A stretch of 51,200 bases of DNA, taken from NCBI RefSeq assembly GCF_021442385.1, contig NZ_MUZA01000048.1, positions 1-51,200 on the forward strand, given 5' to 3'. This DNA comes from Micromonospora sp. MH99 (lineage in GTDB: Bacteria; Actinomycetota; Actinomycetes; Mycobacteriales; Micromonosporaceae). The translations under genes and the position numbers were made by a program. The notes under the pieces are model-generated. The model worked only from the letters and a program-made list of their open reading frames with translations, was not told where the DNA came from and made no database searches. Positions 33,277 to 43,862 of this stretch are shown piece by piece (within the stretch, counting starts at the first letter, position 1; each line of letters starts with the position of its first letter).

Positions 33277-36200
33277 ATGCAGAATCCAGCCGCCTCCGCC
33301 GCGACCGATCCCGTCCGCGAGCTGCACCGCCGCCTCACTCCCCTGATGTTCCGCGACCAACGCCGGCTCCAGCGGCGCCTCGACGGTGCCCGCAAGCTGC
33401 GCGACCCGCAGCGCCGGGAGGCGGCGCTTACCGAGATCACCGCCGAGCTGACCCGGGCCGAGCAACGGCTGGCCGCCCGACGGGCGGCGGTGCCGGTGAT
33501 CACGTACCCGGCCGGGTTGCCGGTCAGTGACCGCAAGGACGACATCGCGGCCGCCATCCGCGATCACCAGGTGGTGATCGTGGCCGGCGAGACCGGCTCC
33601 GGCAAGACCACCCAGATCCCCAAGATCTGCCTGGAGCTGGGGCGCGGCGTCAACGGCCTGATCGGGCACACCCAGCCCCGGCGGCTGGCCGCCCGCACGG
33701 TGGCCGACCGGATCGCCGACGAGCTGGGCACCGAGCTGGGCGACGTGGTCGGCTACAAGGTGCGCTTCACCGACCAGGTCAGCGACCGCAGCCTGGTCAA
33801 GCTGATGACCGACGGCATCCTGCTGGCCGAGTTGCAGACCGACCGGATGCTGCGCCAGTACGACACGTTGATCATCGACGAGGCGCACGAGCGCAGCCTC
33901 AACATCGACTTCATCCTCGGGTACCTGCGGGAGCTGCTCCCCCGACGACCCGACCTCAAGGTGATCATCACTTCGGCGACCATCGAGACCGACCGGTTCG
34001 CCCGGCACTTCGCCGGGCCGCCCACGGCCGACGAGCCGCAGGGCGTACCCGCGCCGGTGGTCGAGGTCTCCGGGCGCACCTACCCGGTGGAGGTGCGCTA
34101 CCGGCCGCTGGTCGAGGTGGCCGAGGGCGACGACGACGGTGACGGCGACGAGGACAACGTCCGCGACCAGATCCAGGCGATCGGCGACGCCGTCGAGGAG
34201 CTGGCCGCCGAGGGCCCTGGTGACATCCTGGTCTTCCTCAGCGGCGAGCGGGAGATCCGGGACACCGCCGACGCGCTGGGCAAGCTGGTGCAGTCCAAGC
34301 GCTCACTGCTCGGCACCGAGATCCTGCCGCTGTACGCGAGGCTGTCCAGCGCCGAGCAGCACCGGGTCTTCGCCGCGCACAGCTCGCGCCGGGTGGTGCT
34401 CGCCACCAACGTCGCGGAGACCTCGCTGACCGTGCCCGGTATCAAGTACGTGGTGGACCCGGGCACCGCCCGCATCTCCCGCTATTCCAGCCGGCTCAAG
34501 GTGCAGCGGCTGCCGATCGAGCCGGTTTCCCAGGCGTCGGCCAACCAGCGCAAGGGCCGCTGCGGGCGTACGTCCGACGGCATCTGCATCCGCCTCTACG
34601 ACGAGCAGGACTTCCTGTCCCGCCCCGAGTTCACCGACCCGGAGATCCTGCGCACCAACCTGGCGTCGGTCATCCTCCAGATGACCGCGATCGGGCTCGG
34701 CGACCTGGCCGCGTTCCCGTTCATCGACCCGCCGGACAAGCGCAACATCACCGACGGCGTCAACCTGCTGCACGAGCTGGGCGCGCTGGACCCGACCGAG
34801 GCCGACCCGGGCAAGCGGCTCACCGCGCTGGGCCGGCGGCTGGCCCAGTTGCCGGTCGACCCGCGGCTGGCCCGGATGGTGGTCGAGGGCGAACGAAACG
34901 GTTGCGCCACTGAGGTGCTGGTTATCGCCGCCGCGCTGTCCATCCAGGACCCGCGCGAGCGGCCGGCGGAGAAGCAGGCCCAGGCCGACCAGGCGCACGC
35001 CCGGTTCGCCGACAAGGAGTCGGACTTCGTCGCGTACCTCAACCTGTGGCGCTACCTGCGCGAGCAGCAGCGGGAGCTGTCCTCCAGCGCGTTCCGGCGG
35101 ATGTGCAAGGCGGAGTACCTGAACTACCTGCGGATCCGCGAGTGGCAGGACATCGTCAGCCAGTTGCGCCAGGTCCTGCGTACCCCTTCCGAAGGCGACC
35201 GGCGGGGTGGGCGACCGGCGCGCGACACCTCGGACGACGCGGACGCCGGCCGGGGTGCGGGCCGGCGCGGCGGCGCGGACCTGCCGGAGGAGATCGACAC
35301 CCCGAAGGTGCACCAGTCGTTGCTGCCGGGCCTGCTGTCGCACATCGGCCTGAAGGACGCCCAGAAGCACGAGTACCTGGGCGCGCGGGGCGCAAAGTTC
35401 GCGCTCTTTCCCGGCTCGGCGTTGTTCAAGAAGCCGCCGCGCTGGGTGATGGCCGCCGAGCTGGTGGAGACCTCCCGGCTGTGGGGCCGCATCGCCGGCC
35501 GGGTCGAGCCGGAGTGGGTCGAGCCGCTCGCGCAGCACCTGGTCAAGCGCAGCTACAGCGAGCCGCACTGGGAGAAGAAGCAGGCCGCGGTGATGGCCTA
35601 CGAGAAGGTCACCCTGTACGGCGTTCCCCTGGTCACCTCCCGCAAGGTCAACTTCGGGCGGATCGACCCGGCGCTGAGCCGGGAGCTGTTCATCCGCCAC
35701 GCCCTCGTCGAGGGCGACTGGCAGACCCACCACCGGTTCTGGGCTGACAACAAGCGCCTGCTCGCCGAGATCGAGGAGCTGGAGAGCCGGGCGCGACGCC
35801 GGGACATCCTGGTCGACGACGAGACCATCTTCGGCTTCTACGACCAGCGGATCCCCGCCGACGTGGTCTCCGGCCGGCACTTCGACACCTGGTGGAAGAC
35901 GACCCGCCGGGACCAGCCCGACCTGCTCACCTTCACCCGCGACGTGCTGGTCAACGACGGCCGGGCCGGGGTGGACGAGAACGACTACCCCGACGAGTGG
36001 CAGGCCGACGGGGTGAGTCTGCCGCTGACCTACCGCTTCGAGCCGGGCACGCCGACCGACGGTGTCACCGTGGACATCCCGCTGCCGCTGCTCAACCAGG
36101 TGCCGGCCGAGAGCTTCGACTGGCAGGTACCGGGGCTGCGCGAGGAGACGGTGATCTCGCTGATCCGGACGCTGCCCAAGGCGATCCGCCGCAACTTCGT

Positions 36201-37347
36201 CCCGGTGCCGGACTACGCGCGGGCCGCGCTCGCCGCGATCACACCCGGCGAGGAGCCGTTGCTGGACGCGCTCACCCGCCAACTGCGGCGGATGACAGGC
36301 GTCACCGTGCCCCGCGACGCCTGGGAGCCGGGCAAGCTGCCGGCCCACCTGCGGGTCACCTTCCGGGTGCTCGACGCCGACGAGAAGCCGGTCGCCGAGG
36401 GCAAGGACCTGCCGGCCCTGCAACGTCAGCTCCGCCAGGAGGTCCGCCAGGTGGTGGCGGCCGCCGCACCGGAGGTCGCCCGGACGGGGCTGCGCGAGTG
36501 GAGCGTCGGCACCCTGCCCCGGACGATCGAGCAGGTGCGCGCCGGCTACGCGGTCACCGCGTACCCGGCGCTCGTCGACGAGGGCGCGACGGTCGGGGTG
36601 AAGGTGTTCGACTCCCCCGCCGAGGCGGAGGCGGCGCACTGGGCGGGCACCCGTCGACTGCTGCGGCTCACCGTGCCGTCCCCGGCCCGGTTCCTGCAGG
36701 GCCGGCTGAGCAACGAGGCGAAGCTGGCGCTGAGTCGCAACCCGCACGGCGGTGTGCAGCAACTGATCGAGGACGCGGCGGGCGCGGCCATCGACCGGCT
36801 GATCGGCGAGGCCGGTGGGCCGGCGTGGGACGCCGAGGGCTTCGCCGCGCTGCGGGAGAAGGTCCGCGCCGACCTGGTCGACACAGTCGTCGAGGTGATG
36901 GACCGGGTGCGCAAGGTCCTCGCCGCCGCGTACACCGTCGAGCAGCGGCTCGGCGCCACCCGCAACCTCGCCGTGGTCGCGGCGCTCGCCGACATCCGCA
37001 AGCAGCTCGCCGGGCTGGTGCACGCCGGTTTCATCACCGAGACCGGGTACGCCCGCCTGCCCGACCTGCTGCGCTACCTGACCGCCATCGAGCGCCGGCT
37101 GGACCGCCTGGGCGGCAACCCCCAGCGGGACCGTCAGCAGCAGGACCGGATCGCTGTGGTGCAGAAGGAGTACGACGACCTGCTCACCAACCTGCCGCCG
37201 GCCCGCCGCCAGGAGACGGCCGTCCGGCAGATCCGCTGGATGATCGAGGAGTTGCGGGTGAACGTCTTCGCCCAGGCGCTGGGCACCCCGTACCCCGTCT
37301 CCGAGCAGCGGATCTACCGGGCGATGGACGACGCCGAGGGCCGCTGA
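33277..37347 (+). CDS. hrpA: ATP-dependent RNA helicase HrpA
   Basis: 1356 aa from the ATG at 33277, full length compared with about 1300 in E. coli. DEAH-helicase motifs: GETGSGKTTQIPK (I), HTQPRRLAA (Ia), DEAHERSLNIDF (II), ITSATIE (III), FLSGEREIRD (IV), TNVAETSLTVPGI (V) and QRKGRCGR (VI). The HA2 and OB-fold regions follow, then a disordered Gly/Arg/Asp-rich insert (~645-675) and the large DUF3418 C-terminal region specific to HrpA. E. coli HrpA acts on stalled or collided ribosomes. A -10-like TATCCT precedes the start by ten bases. Confidence 0.95.
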   Translation: MQNPAASAATDPVRELHRRLTPLMFRDQRRLQRRLDGARKLRDPQRREAALTEITAELTRAEQRLAARRAAVPVITYPAGLPVSDRKDDIAAAIRDHQVVIVAGETGSGKTTQIPKICLELGRGVNGLIGHTQPRRLAARTVADRIADELGTELGDVVGYKVRFTDQVSDRSLVKLMTDGILLAELQTDRMLRQYDTLIIDEAHERSLNIDFILGYLRELLPRRPDLKVIITSATIETDRFARHFAGPPTADEPQGVPAPVVEVSGRTYPVEVRYRPLVEVAEGDDDGDGDEDNVRDQIQAIGDAVEELAAEGPGDILVFLSGEREIRDTADALGKLVQSKRSLLGTEILPLYARLSSAEQHRVFAAHSSRRVVLATNVAETSLTVPGIKYVVDPGTARISRYSSRLKVQRLPIEPVSQASANQRKGRCGRTSDGICIRLYDEQDFLSRPEFTDPEILRTNLASVILQMTAIGLGDLAAFPFIDPPDKRNITDGVNLLHELGALDPTEADPGKRLTALGRRLAQLPVDPRLARMVVEGERNGCATEVLVIAAALSIQDPRERPAEKQAQADQAHARFADKESDFVAYLNLWRYLREQQRELSSSAFRRMCKAEYLNYLRIREWQDIVSQLRQVLRTPSEGDRRGGRPARDTSDDADAGRGAGRRGGADLPEEIDTPKVHQSLLPGLLSHIGLKDAQKHEYLGARGAKFALFPGSALFKKPPRWVMAAELVETSRLWGRIAGRVEPEWVEPLAQHLVKRSYSEPHWEKKQAAVMAYEKVTLYGVPLVTSRKVNFGRIDPALSRELFIRHALVEGDWQTHHRFWADNKRLLAEIEELESRARRRDILVDDETIFGFYDQRIPADVVSGRHFDTWWKTTRRDQPDLLTFTRDVLVNDGRAGVDENDYPDEWQADGVSLPLTYRFEPGTPTDGVTVDIPLPLLNQVPAESFDWQVPGLREETVISLIRTLPKAIRRNFVPVPDYARAALAAITPGEEPLLDALTRQLRRMTGVTVPRDAWEPGKLPAHLRVTFRVLDADEKPVAEGKDLPALQRQLRQEVRQVVAAAAPEVARTGLREWSVGTLPRTIEQVRAGYAVTAYPALVDEGATVGVKVFDSPAEAEAAHWAGTRRLLRLTVPSPARFLQGRLSNEAKLALSRNPHGGVQQLIEDAAGAAIDRLIGEAGGPAWDAEGFAALREKVRADLVDTVVEVMDRVRKVLAAAYTVEQRLGATRNLAVVAALADIRKQLAGLVHAGFITETGYARLPDLLRYLTAIERRLDRLGGNPQRDRQQQDRIAVVQKEYDDLLTNLPPARRQETAVRQIRWMIEELRVNVFAQALGTPYPVSEQRIYRAMDDAEGR

Positions 37348-37379
37348 CCCGGCCGGGCGCGGCTGCCGGGCCGGGCCCG

Positions 37380-38312
37380 TCAGGTCAGCGGTTCCACGCC
37401 GGGCGGCAGCTCGCCCCGGTCGATCGCCGACTGGATGTAGTCGAGCAGGATGCGCCGCAGTTCACGGCCCGCATGGGTGGGCACGATGTCGCGGCGGCGG
37501 GCCACCGCGATGGTCCGCCGCACCCCGGGCGGAGCGAGGGGAGTGATCCGCACCCCGGGGCGGCGGGCCAGCACGATGCCCGGCACCAGCGCGATGCCCA
37601 GTCCCGCCTCGACGAAGCTGAGCACCGCGTCCATCTCGCCGCCGTCCACCGCGAAGCTCGGTTCGAAGCCCGCCTCGCGGCACGCCTGGATGGTGGCGTC
37701 GCGCAGGTCGTAGCCCTCCCGGAACATCACCATCGGCTGGTCGCGCAGGTCGGTGATGCGCAGCTCGCCGGTCGTCGACGCGGTGGGCACCTCCCCCACC
37801 GAGGCCACCACCAGGCTCTCCCGCAGGATCGGGTCGACCCGCAGACCCGGGTCGGCGCCCTGGGCCGGCATGATGATCAGGGCCAGGTCGAGGTCGCCGC
37901 GCAGCAGGTCCCGCACGAGATCCTGGGAGCCGCCCTCCTCGACGCGTAGGTCGACGGTGGGATGCGCGTCGCGGAACCGGCGCAGCACCGGCGGTGCGAG
38001 CGAGGTGGCCAGGCTCGGGGTCGCACCGAGCCGGACGCGACCCCGCCGGAGCCCGACCAGCTCCTGCACCTCCCGGGTCGCGGTCTCCACGTCGGCGAGG
38101 ATCCGGGTGGCCAGCGGCAGGAGCACCTCGCCGGCCGCGGTGAGCGCGATGTTGCCCCTTACCCGCTCGAACAGCGGTGCCCCGAGGTCGGTCTCCAGAG
38201 CGTGAATTTGCTTACTGAGAGAAGGCTGAGTGATGCCGACGATGTCGGCGGCTTGGGTGAAATGTCGTACTTCGGCCACCGCAACGAAGTACCGGAGCTG
38301 ATGGAGCTGCAT
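37380..38312 (-). CDS. LysR-family transcriptional regulator, divergent from sdhCAB
   Basis: 310 aa. The N-terminal winged helix-turn-helix is typical (MQLHQLRYFVAVAEVRHFTQAADIVGITQPSLSKQIHALE), followed by a linker helix and two periplasmic-binding-like effector lobes (~90-300). The ATG at 38312 follows a minus-strand TAGGCT at leaderless spacing, and a perfect palindrome with the LysR T-N11-A pattern covers that -10. It therefore probably represses itself and may control the divergent succinate dehydrogenase operon. Effector unknown; a TCA intermediate is a reasonable guess. Confidence 0.93.
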   Translation of the reverse strand: MQLHQLRYFVAVAEVRHFTQAADIVGITQPSLSKQIHALETDLGAPLFERVRGNIALTAAGEVLLPLATRILADVETATREVQELVGLRRGRVRLGATPSLATSLAPPVLRRFRDAHPTVDLRVEEGGSQDLVRDLLRGDLDLALIIMPAQGADPGLRVDPILRESLVVASVGEVPTASTTGELRITDLRDQPMVMFREGYDLRDATIQACREAGFEPSFAVDGGEMDAVLSFVEAGLGIALVPGIVLARRPGVRITPLAPPGVRRTIAVARRRDIVPTHAGRELRRILLDYIQSAIDRGELPPGVEPLT

Positions 38313-38316
38313 CTAC

Positions 38317-38331
38317 ATAGCCTAAGGCTAT
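38317..38331. promoter_or_regulatory. LysR-type operator, perfect 15-bp palindrome
   Basis: ATAGCCT-A-AGGCTAT, a 7-1-7 perfect palindrome containing T-N11-A (38318 and 38330). It covers the minus-strand -10 (38319-38324) of the lysR gene and lies 22 bases upstream of the sdh -35 box, a standard position for LysR regulators acting in both directions. Confidence 0.75.
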
Positions 38332-38352
38332 TAACACTACGAGTTTGATGCA

Positions 38353-38382
38353 TTGGACGACTGATCGAAGTGCTCCTAGCGT
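38353..38382 (+). promoter_or_regulatory. Promoter of sdhCAB
   Basis: TTGGAC (38353-38358), an 18-base spacer, and TAGCGT (38377-38382). Transcription should begin near 38389-38390, where a GTG (38390) six bases before the ATG could serve as a leaderless start. Confidence 0.65.
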
Positions 38383-38395
38383 CGGTCCCGTGGTA

Positions 38396-39079
38396 ATGAC
38401 GAAAACTCGGTCGCCCATCCGCTCGAACGTCGGCCTCAAGGCCGTCATGGCGGTGACGGGCATCCTGCTGGTGCTGTTCCTGATCGCCCACATGCTCGGG
38501 AACCTGAAGGTGTTCACGGGGGAGACCTCGTTCGACCACTACGCGCACTGGCTGCGCGACATCGGTAAGCCACTGCTGCCCGGTGTCTGGTTCCTGTGGA
38601 TCCTGCGCACCGTCCTCGTGGTGGCCGTCGTCGCCCACATCTGGGCCGCCACCGTGCTGGCGTTGCGCGCCCGCGCCGCCCGCCCGGTCAAGTACGCCCA
38701 CCGCAAGAAGGTCCGGGGCAGCTACGCGGCCCGCACCATGCGCTGGGGTGGCGTGATCATCCTGCTGTTCGTGATCTACCACCTCCTGGACCTGACCACC
38801 GGCACGCTCAACCCGGTCGGGACCGAGGGCAAGCCGTACGGCAACGTCGTCGCCGACTTCGCGCCGGAGCGCTGGTACGTCACGCTCTTCTACACCCTGG
38901 CGATCGTCACGCTCGGCTTCCACCTGCGCCACGGCGCGTTCAGCGCGTTCCGCAGCCTCGGCCAGCAGACCCCGCGCGGTGAGCGCCGGGCGCGCAACGC
39001 CGCGCTCGTCTTCGCCGTGGTGCTCTGCGCCGGATACCTGGTGGTCCCGTTCGCCGTTCTCACCGGATTGGTGTCCTGA
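38396..39079 (+). CDS. sdhC: Succinate dehydrogenase cytochrome b subunit
   Basis: 227 aa from the ATG at 38396; the GTG at 38390, on the predicted transcription start, would add two residues. Five membrane helices, as in the single-subunit (type B, b558-like) anchors that bind two hemes and need no SdhD. Candidate heme His residues are in LIAHMLGN, VVAHIWA, VIYHLLD and GFHLRHGAF. It anchors SdhAB and passes electrons to menaquinone, the usual actinobacterial quinone. Only one base separates its stop from sdhA. Confidence 0.94.
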   Translation: MTKTRSPIRSNVGLKAVMAVTGILLVLFLIAHMLGNLKVFTGETSFDHYAHWLRDIGKPLLPGVWFLWILRTVLVVAVVAHIWAATVLALRARAARPVKYAHRKKVRGSYAARTMRWGGVIILLFVIYHLLDLTTGTLNPVGTEGKPYGNVVADFAPERWYVTLFYTLAIVTLGFHLRHGAFSAFRSLGQQTPRGERRARNAALVFAVVLCAGYLVVPFAVLTGLVS

Positions 39080-39080
39080 C

Positions 39081-41014
<1,934 letters not shown>

Positions 41015-41018
<4 letters not shown>

Positions 41019-41779
41019 ACCTGACCCTGCGCATCTGGCGCCAGAAGGGCCCTGAGGACAAGGGTCGGATGGTGACCTACCCGGTCAACGACGTGTCCCC
41101 GGACATGTCGTTCCTGGAGATGCTCGACGTACTCAACGAGCGGCTGATCCTCGACGGCGAGGACCCGGTGGCGTTCGACCACGACTGCCGCGAAGGCATC
41201 TGCGGCATGTGCGGCCTGATGATCAACGGTGACGCGCACGGGCCGCAGCGCGGCACCACCGCCTGCCAGCTGCACATGCGGCAGTTCACCGACGGCGAGA
41301 CGATCGACATCGAACCATGGCGGGCCAGCGCCTTCCCGGTCATCAAGGACCTGGTCGTCAACCGGGGCGCCTTCGACAAGATCATCGCCGCCGGTGGCTA
41401 CATCACCGCGCCGACCGGCAGCGCGCCCGAGGCGCACTCCACCCCGGTCGCCAAGGCCAACGCGGACGCCGCCTTCGAGTCGGCGGCCTGCATCGGCTGC
41501 GGCGCGTGCGTCGCGGCCTGCCCGAACGGCTCCGGCATGCTCTTCACCGCCGCCAAGCTCACCCAGCTCTCGCTGCTGCCGCAGGGCCAGCCGGAGCGCT
41601 ACACCCGGGTGATCGGCATGGTCGACGCGCACGACGAGGCCGGCTTCGGCGGCTGCACGAACGCCGGCGAGTGCACCGTGGTCTGCCCGAAGGGCATCCC
41701 GCTGAACACCATCGGCCGACTCAACCGCGACTACCTCGCGGCCACCACGAAGGGCGCCGGCAACACCCCCGGCTCCTGA
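41015..41779 (+). CDS. sdhB: Succinate dehydrogenase iron-sulfur subunit
   Basis: 254 aa from GTG at 41015, overlapping the sdhA stop (GTGA). Three cluster motifs: [2Fe-2S] in CREGICGMCGLM with a later TTAC; CIGCGACVAACPNG for the [4Fe-4S]; and CTNAGECTVVCPKGIP for the remaining ligands and the [3Fe-4S]. It carries electrons from FAD to the heme/quinone subunit. Last gene of the operon; a 16-bp terminator starts 27 bases later. Confidence 0.96.
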
Positions 41780-41806
41780 CCACCGCCCCGGCCACTCCTG
41801 GCCACC

Positions 41807-41846
41807 CCGGACCGCCGTGCCCCGACACTCGGGCACGGCGGTCCGG
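41807..41846 (+). terminator. Strong hairpin terminator of sdhCAB
   Basis: A 16-bp perfect GC-rich stem (41807-41822 with 41831-41846) around the loop CGACACTC. Confidence 0.88.
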
Positions 41847-41850
41847 CGTT

Positions 41851-41970
41851 CGGTCGACGCCCGCCGACGCAGCGACCGCCCTGGTCCGGCCCAGGCGACC
41901 CTGCCGCCGACCCCGACCCACGGGCATCGCGGATCAGACGTCCGGTCGACGCCCGCCGACGCAGCGACCG
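41851..41970. repeat. 28-bp direct repeat, period 92
   Basis: Two identical 28-bp copies at 41851-41878 and 41943-41970, each beginning CGGTCGACGCCCGCCGACGC. They lie directly after the sdh terminator, and nothing between them resembles a gene. Confidence 0.9.
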
Positions 41971-42019
41971 ATCCAGCCCCGGCCCCGCCCCCGGGCGGGA
42001 CCTTGGCCTGGCCCGAGCG

Positions 42020-42100
42020 CATGATCCACTCGATATCGCCGATGTGGCGGTGTCCGAGGCGCTCGAATACCGCCGCATCGGCGAAATGGAGTCGATCATG
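42020..42100. repeat. 81-bp imperfect palindrome (GATC-ACTC hairpin family, copy 2, variant core)
   Basis: Outer arms CATGATCCACTC (from 42020) and the end GAGTCGATCATG (to 42100) pair with one mismatch; inner TCGCCGATG/CATCGGCGA and GGCGGT/ACCGCC stems follow. It shares the outer arms and length with the copies at 19158 and 42207 but has a different core. Confidence 0.8.
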
Positions 42101-42206
42101 CCAGCGCACCCCCGGTGTACGTGCCGCTTCGCCCAGCACGGTGGATAAAAAGGGTGAATGCTCGCGACTCTCGCCGCTTCCGGAGGCCTTGACCGGGGAG
42201 CACGAC

Positions 42207-42286
42207 CTGATCAACTCGGCATCCAGGAAGTCGGCCTGTCCCGGCACCCACGACACCCCGACTTCCGGAAACCCGAGTCGATCAAG
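42207..42286. repeat. 80-bp imperfect palindrome (GATC-ACTCGG hairpin family, copy 3)
   Basis: Outer arms CTGATCAACTCGG (42207-42219) and CCGAGTCGATCAAG (42273-42286); inner GGAAGTCGG/CCGACTTCC is a perfect 9-bp stem with TGTC/GACA beyond it. The 3' half aligns with the copy at 19158-19238. Confidence 0.82.
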
Positions 42287-42360
42287 GAGGGCCATCGCCC
42301 CCCAGCACAGGCCACGAACCGGCCGCGCCAGCCCCCGAAGGCACGGACGGCGACCATCGC

Positions 42361-42434
42361 GGGCTGGGGGCGACCGTGCCCGGCGCAGGGATCAAGCCTG
42401 ACCGCCCGGAGCCGGGCACGGTCGCCCCCAGCCC
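42361..42434. repeat. 23-bp perfect inverted repeat
   Basis: The arm at 42361-42383 (starting GGGCTGGGGGCGACC) is the exact reverse complement of 42412-42434, with a 28-base loop. It is long for a terminator and is not near a gene end. The right arm runs into the tandem repeat. Confidence 0.9.
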
Positions 42435-42537
42435 ACAACCGCAACCACCGGCAAGCCCGAGCCCGGTCGCCCCCGGCCCACAACCGCAACCACCGGCAAG
42501 CCCGAGCCCGGTCGCCCCCAGCCCACAACCGCAACCA
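42434..42537. repeat. 45-bp tandem repeat, about 2.3 copies
   Basis: Unit copies at 42434-42478 and 42479-42523 differ by one base; a partial copy runs to 42537, and 14 bases of unit end precede at 42420. The unit is a multiple of three and would encode a 15-residue PQPQPPASPSPVAPS-type repeat, but no translated gene is supported. Confidence 0.85.
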
Positions 42538-42677
42538 GGTCCCTCAGGCCCGCAAAACCCGCCAAACCATCGAGCCACGAACGCCAGCCGAAGGCCCCGC
42601 ACACCCGTCGGTCGCAGCCGGTTCAACCGCCCGTCCCCGGGTAGCAGTCAGGCAGGACCGACGGAGGGCAGCCAGAC

Positions 42678-43862
42678 ATGAAGGCGTTGACCTGGCAGGG
42701 CAAGCGGGACGTACGGGTCGAGGAGGTGCCGGATCCCCGGATCGAGGAGCCGACCGACGCGATCGTGAAGATCACGTCCACGGCGATCTGCGGCTCGGAT
42801 CTGCACCTGTACGAGGTGCTGGGGCCGTACCTGAAGCCCGGTGACGTCCTGGGTCACGAGCCGATGGGCATCGTCGAGGAGGTCGGGTCGGAGGTGACCG
42901 GGCTCAAGCCCGGCGACCGGGTGGTGATTCCGTTCAACATCGCCTGCGGCAGCTGCTGGATGTGCCGCCGCCAGCTCTACGCCCAGTGTGAGACGACCCA
43001 GGTGACGAGTGAGGGCAAGGGCGCGGCGCTGTTCGGCTACACCTCGCTCTATGGTTCGGTGCCCGGCGGGCAGGCCGAGTACCTGCGCGTACCCCAGGCC
43101 CACTTCGGACCGATCAAGATCCCGCAGACCGGCGCCGACGAGCGCTACCTCTACCTGTCCGACATCCTTCCCACGGCCTGGCAGGCGGTGAAGTACGCAG
43201 ACACGCCGCCGGGCGGCACCCTGGCCGTTTTCGGGCTGGGCCCGGTCGGGCAGTTCTGCGCGCGGATCGGCCGTCACCTCGGCGCCGGCCGGGTCATCGG
43301 GCTGGACCTGGTGCCCGAGCGGCTGGAACTGGCCCGCCGGCACGGCATCGAGGTGCTCGACGTCCGCGAGTTGTCCGACGTGCCGGGCGCGCTGATCGAC
43401 CTGGTCGACGGGCGCGGGCCGGACGCCGTCATCGACGCCGTCGGCATGGAGGCGCACGGTTCGCCGGTCGGCAAGCTGGCCCACGCGGCCGTCGGGCTGC
43501 TGCCGGACAAGCTCGCCCAGACGATGACCGACCGGGTCGGCATCGACCGGCTCGCCGTCCTGCACGCCGCAGTGAAGGCGGTCCGCCGCGGCGGCACCGT
43601 GTCGCTCTCCGGCGTCTACGGCGGCGAGGCCGACCCGATGCCGATGATGGAGATGTTCGACCGGGGGATCCAGTTGCGGATGGGGCAGTGCCATGTGCGC
43701 CGGTGGACCGACGAGATCCTGCCGCTGCTCTCCGGCGACGACGACCCCCTGGGCGTCGAGGACCTGCGCACGCACCGGCTGCCGCTGAGCGAGGCGCCGC
43801 GGGCGTACGAGATGTTCCAGAAGAAGGAGGACTGCTGCATCAAGGTCGTGCTGGCTCCGTGA
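42678..43862 (+). CDS. Zinc-dependent alcohol dehydrogenase (formaldehyde-dehydrogenase-like MDR)
   Basis: 394 aa from the ATG at 42678 with GGAGGG ten bases upstream. Catalytic zinc ligands: Cys38 in AICGSDLH and His60-Glu61 in GHEPMGIVEEVG. Structural zinc cysteines: 90, 93, 96 and 104. Rossmann motif GLGPVGQFCARIGRHLGAGRVIGLD binds NAD(P). The insert after the structural zinc (EGKGAALFGYTSLYGSVPGGQAEYLRVP) and the late QCHVRRWTDEILPLL place it in the glutathione-independent formaldehyde dehydrogenase-like group, but its alcohol is not predictable. The SDR gene overlaps its stop. Confidence 0.92.
   Translation: MKALTWQGKRDVRVEEVPDPRIEEPTDAIVKITSTAICGSDLHLYEVLGPYLKPGDVLGHEPMGIVEEVGSEVTGLKPGDRVVIPFNIACGSCWMCRRQLYAQCETTQVTSEGKGAALFGYTSLYGSVPGGQAEYLRVPQAHFGPIKIPQTGADERYLYLSDILPTAWQAVKYADTPPGGTLAVFGLGPVGQFCARIGRHLGAGRVIGLDLVPERLELARRHGIEVLDVRELSDVPGALIDLVDGRGPDAVIDAVGMEAHGSPVGKLAHAAVGLLPDKLAQTMTDRVGIDRLAVLHAAVKAVRRGGTVSLSGVYGGEADPMPMMEMFDRGIQLRMGQCHVRRWTDEILPLLSGDDDPLGVEDLRTHRLPLSEAPRAYEMFQKKEDCCIKVVLAP

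Larger units (their letters stand above)
41780..42677. other. 898-bp repeat-rich intergenic region without a convincing gene
   Basis: Between sdhB and the alcohol dehydrogenase gene. It holds, in order, the sdh terminator, a 28-bp direct repeat, two 80-81 bp palindromes, a 23-bp inverted repeat and a 45-bp tandem repeat. A Pro/Gln/Ser-rich frame across 42376-42681 lacks a start signal and runs over the next gene's start. The ribosome site GGAGGG of the next gene is at the right end. Confidence 0.75.

Noticed and set aside
33156..33557. Upstream extension of the deaminase frame
   Set aside because: It would run into hrpA coding sequence and adds only Arg/Ser-rich residues; the family begins at the ATG at 33155.
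42376..42681. Pro/Gln/Ser-rich 101-codon frame over the 45-bp tandem repeat
   Set aside because: No ribosome site or leaderless promoter, it overlaps the start of the next gene, and it is explained by the repeat.
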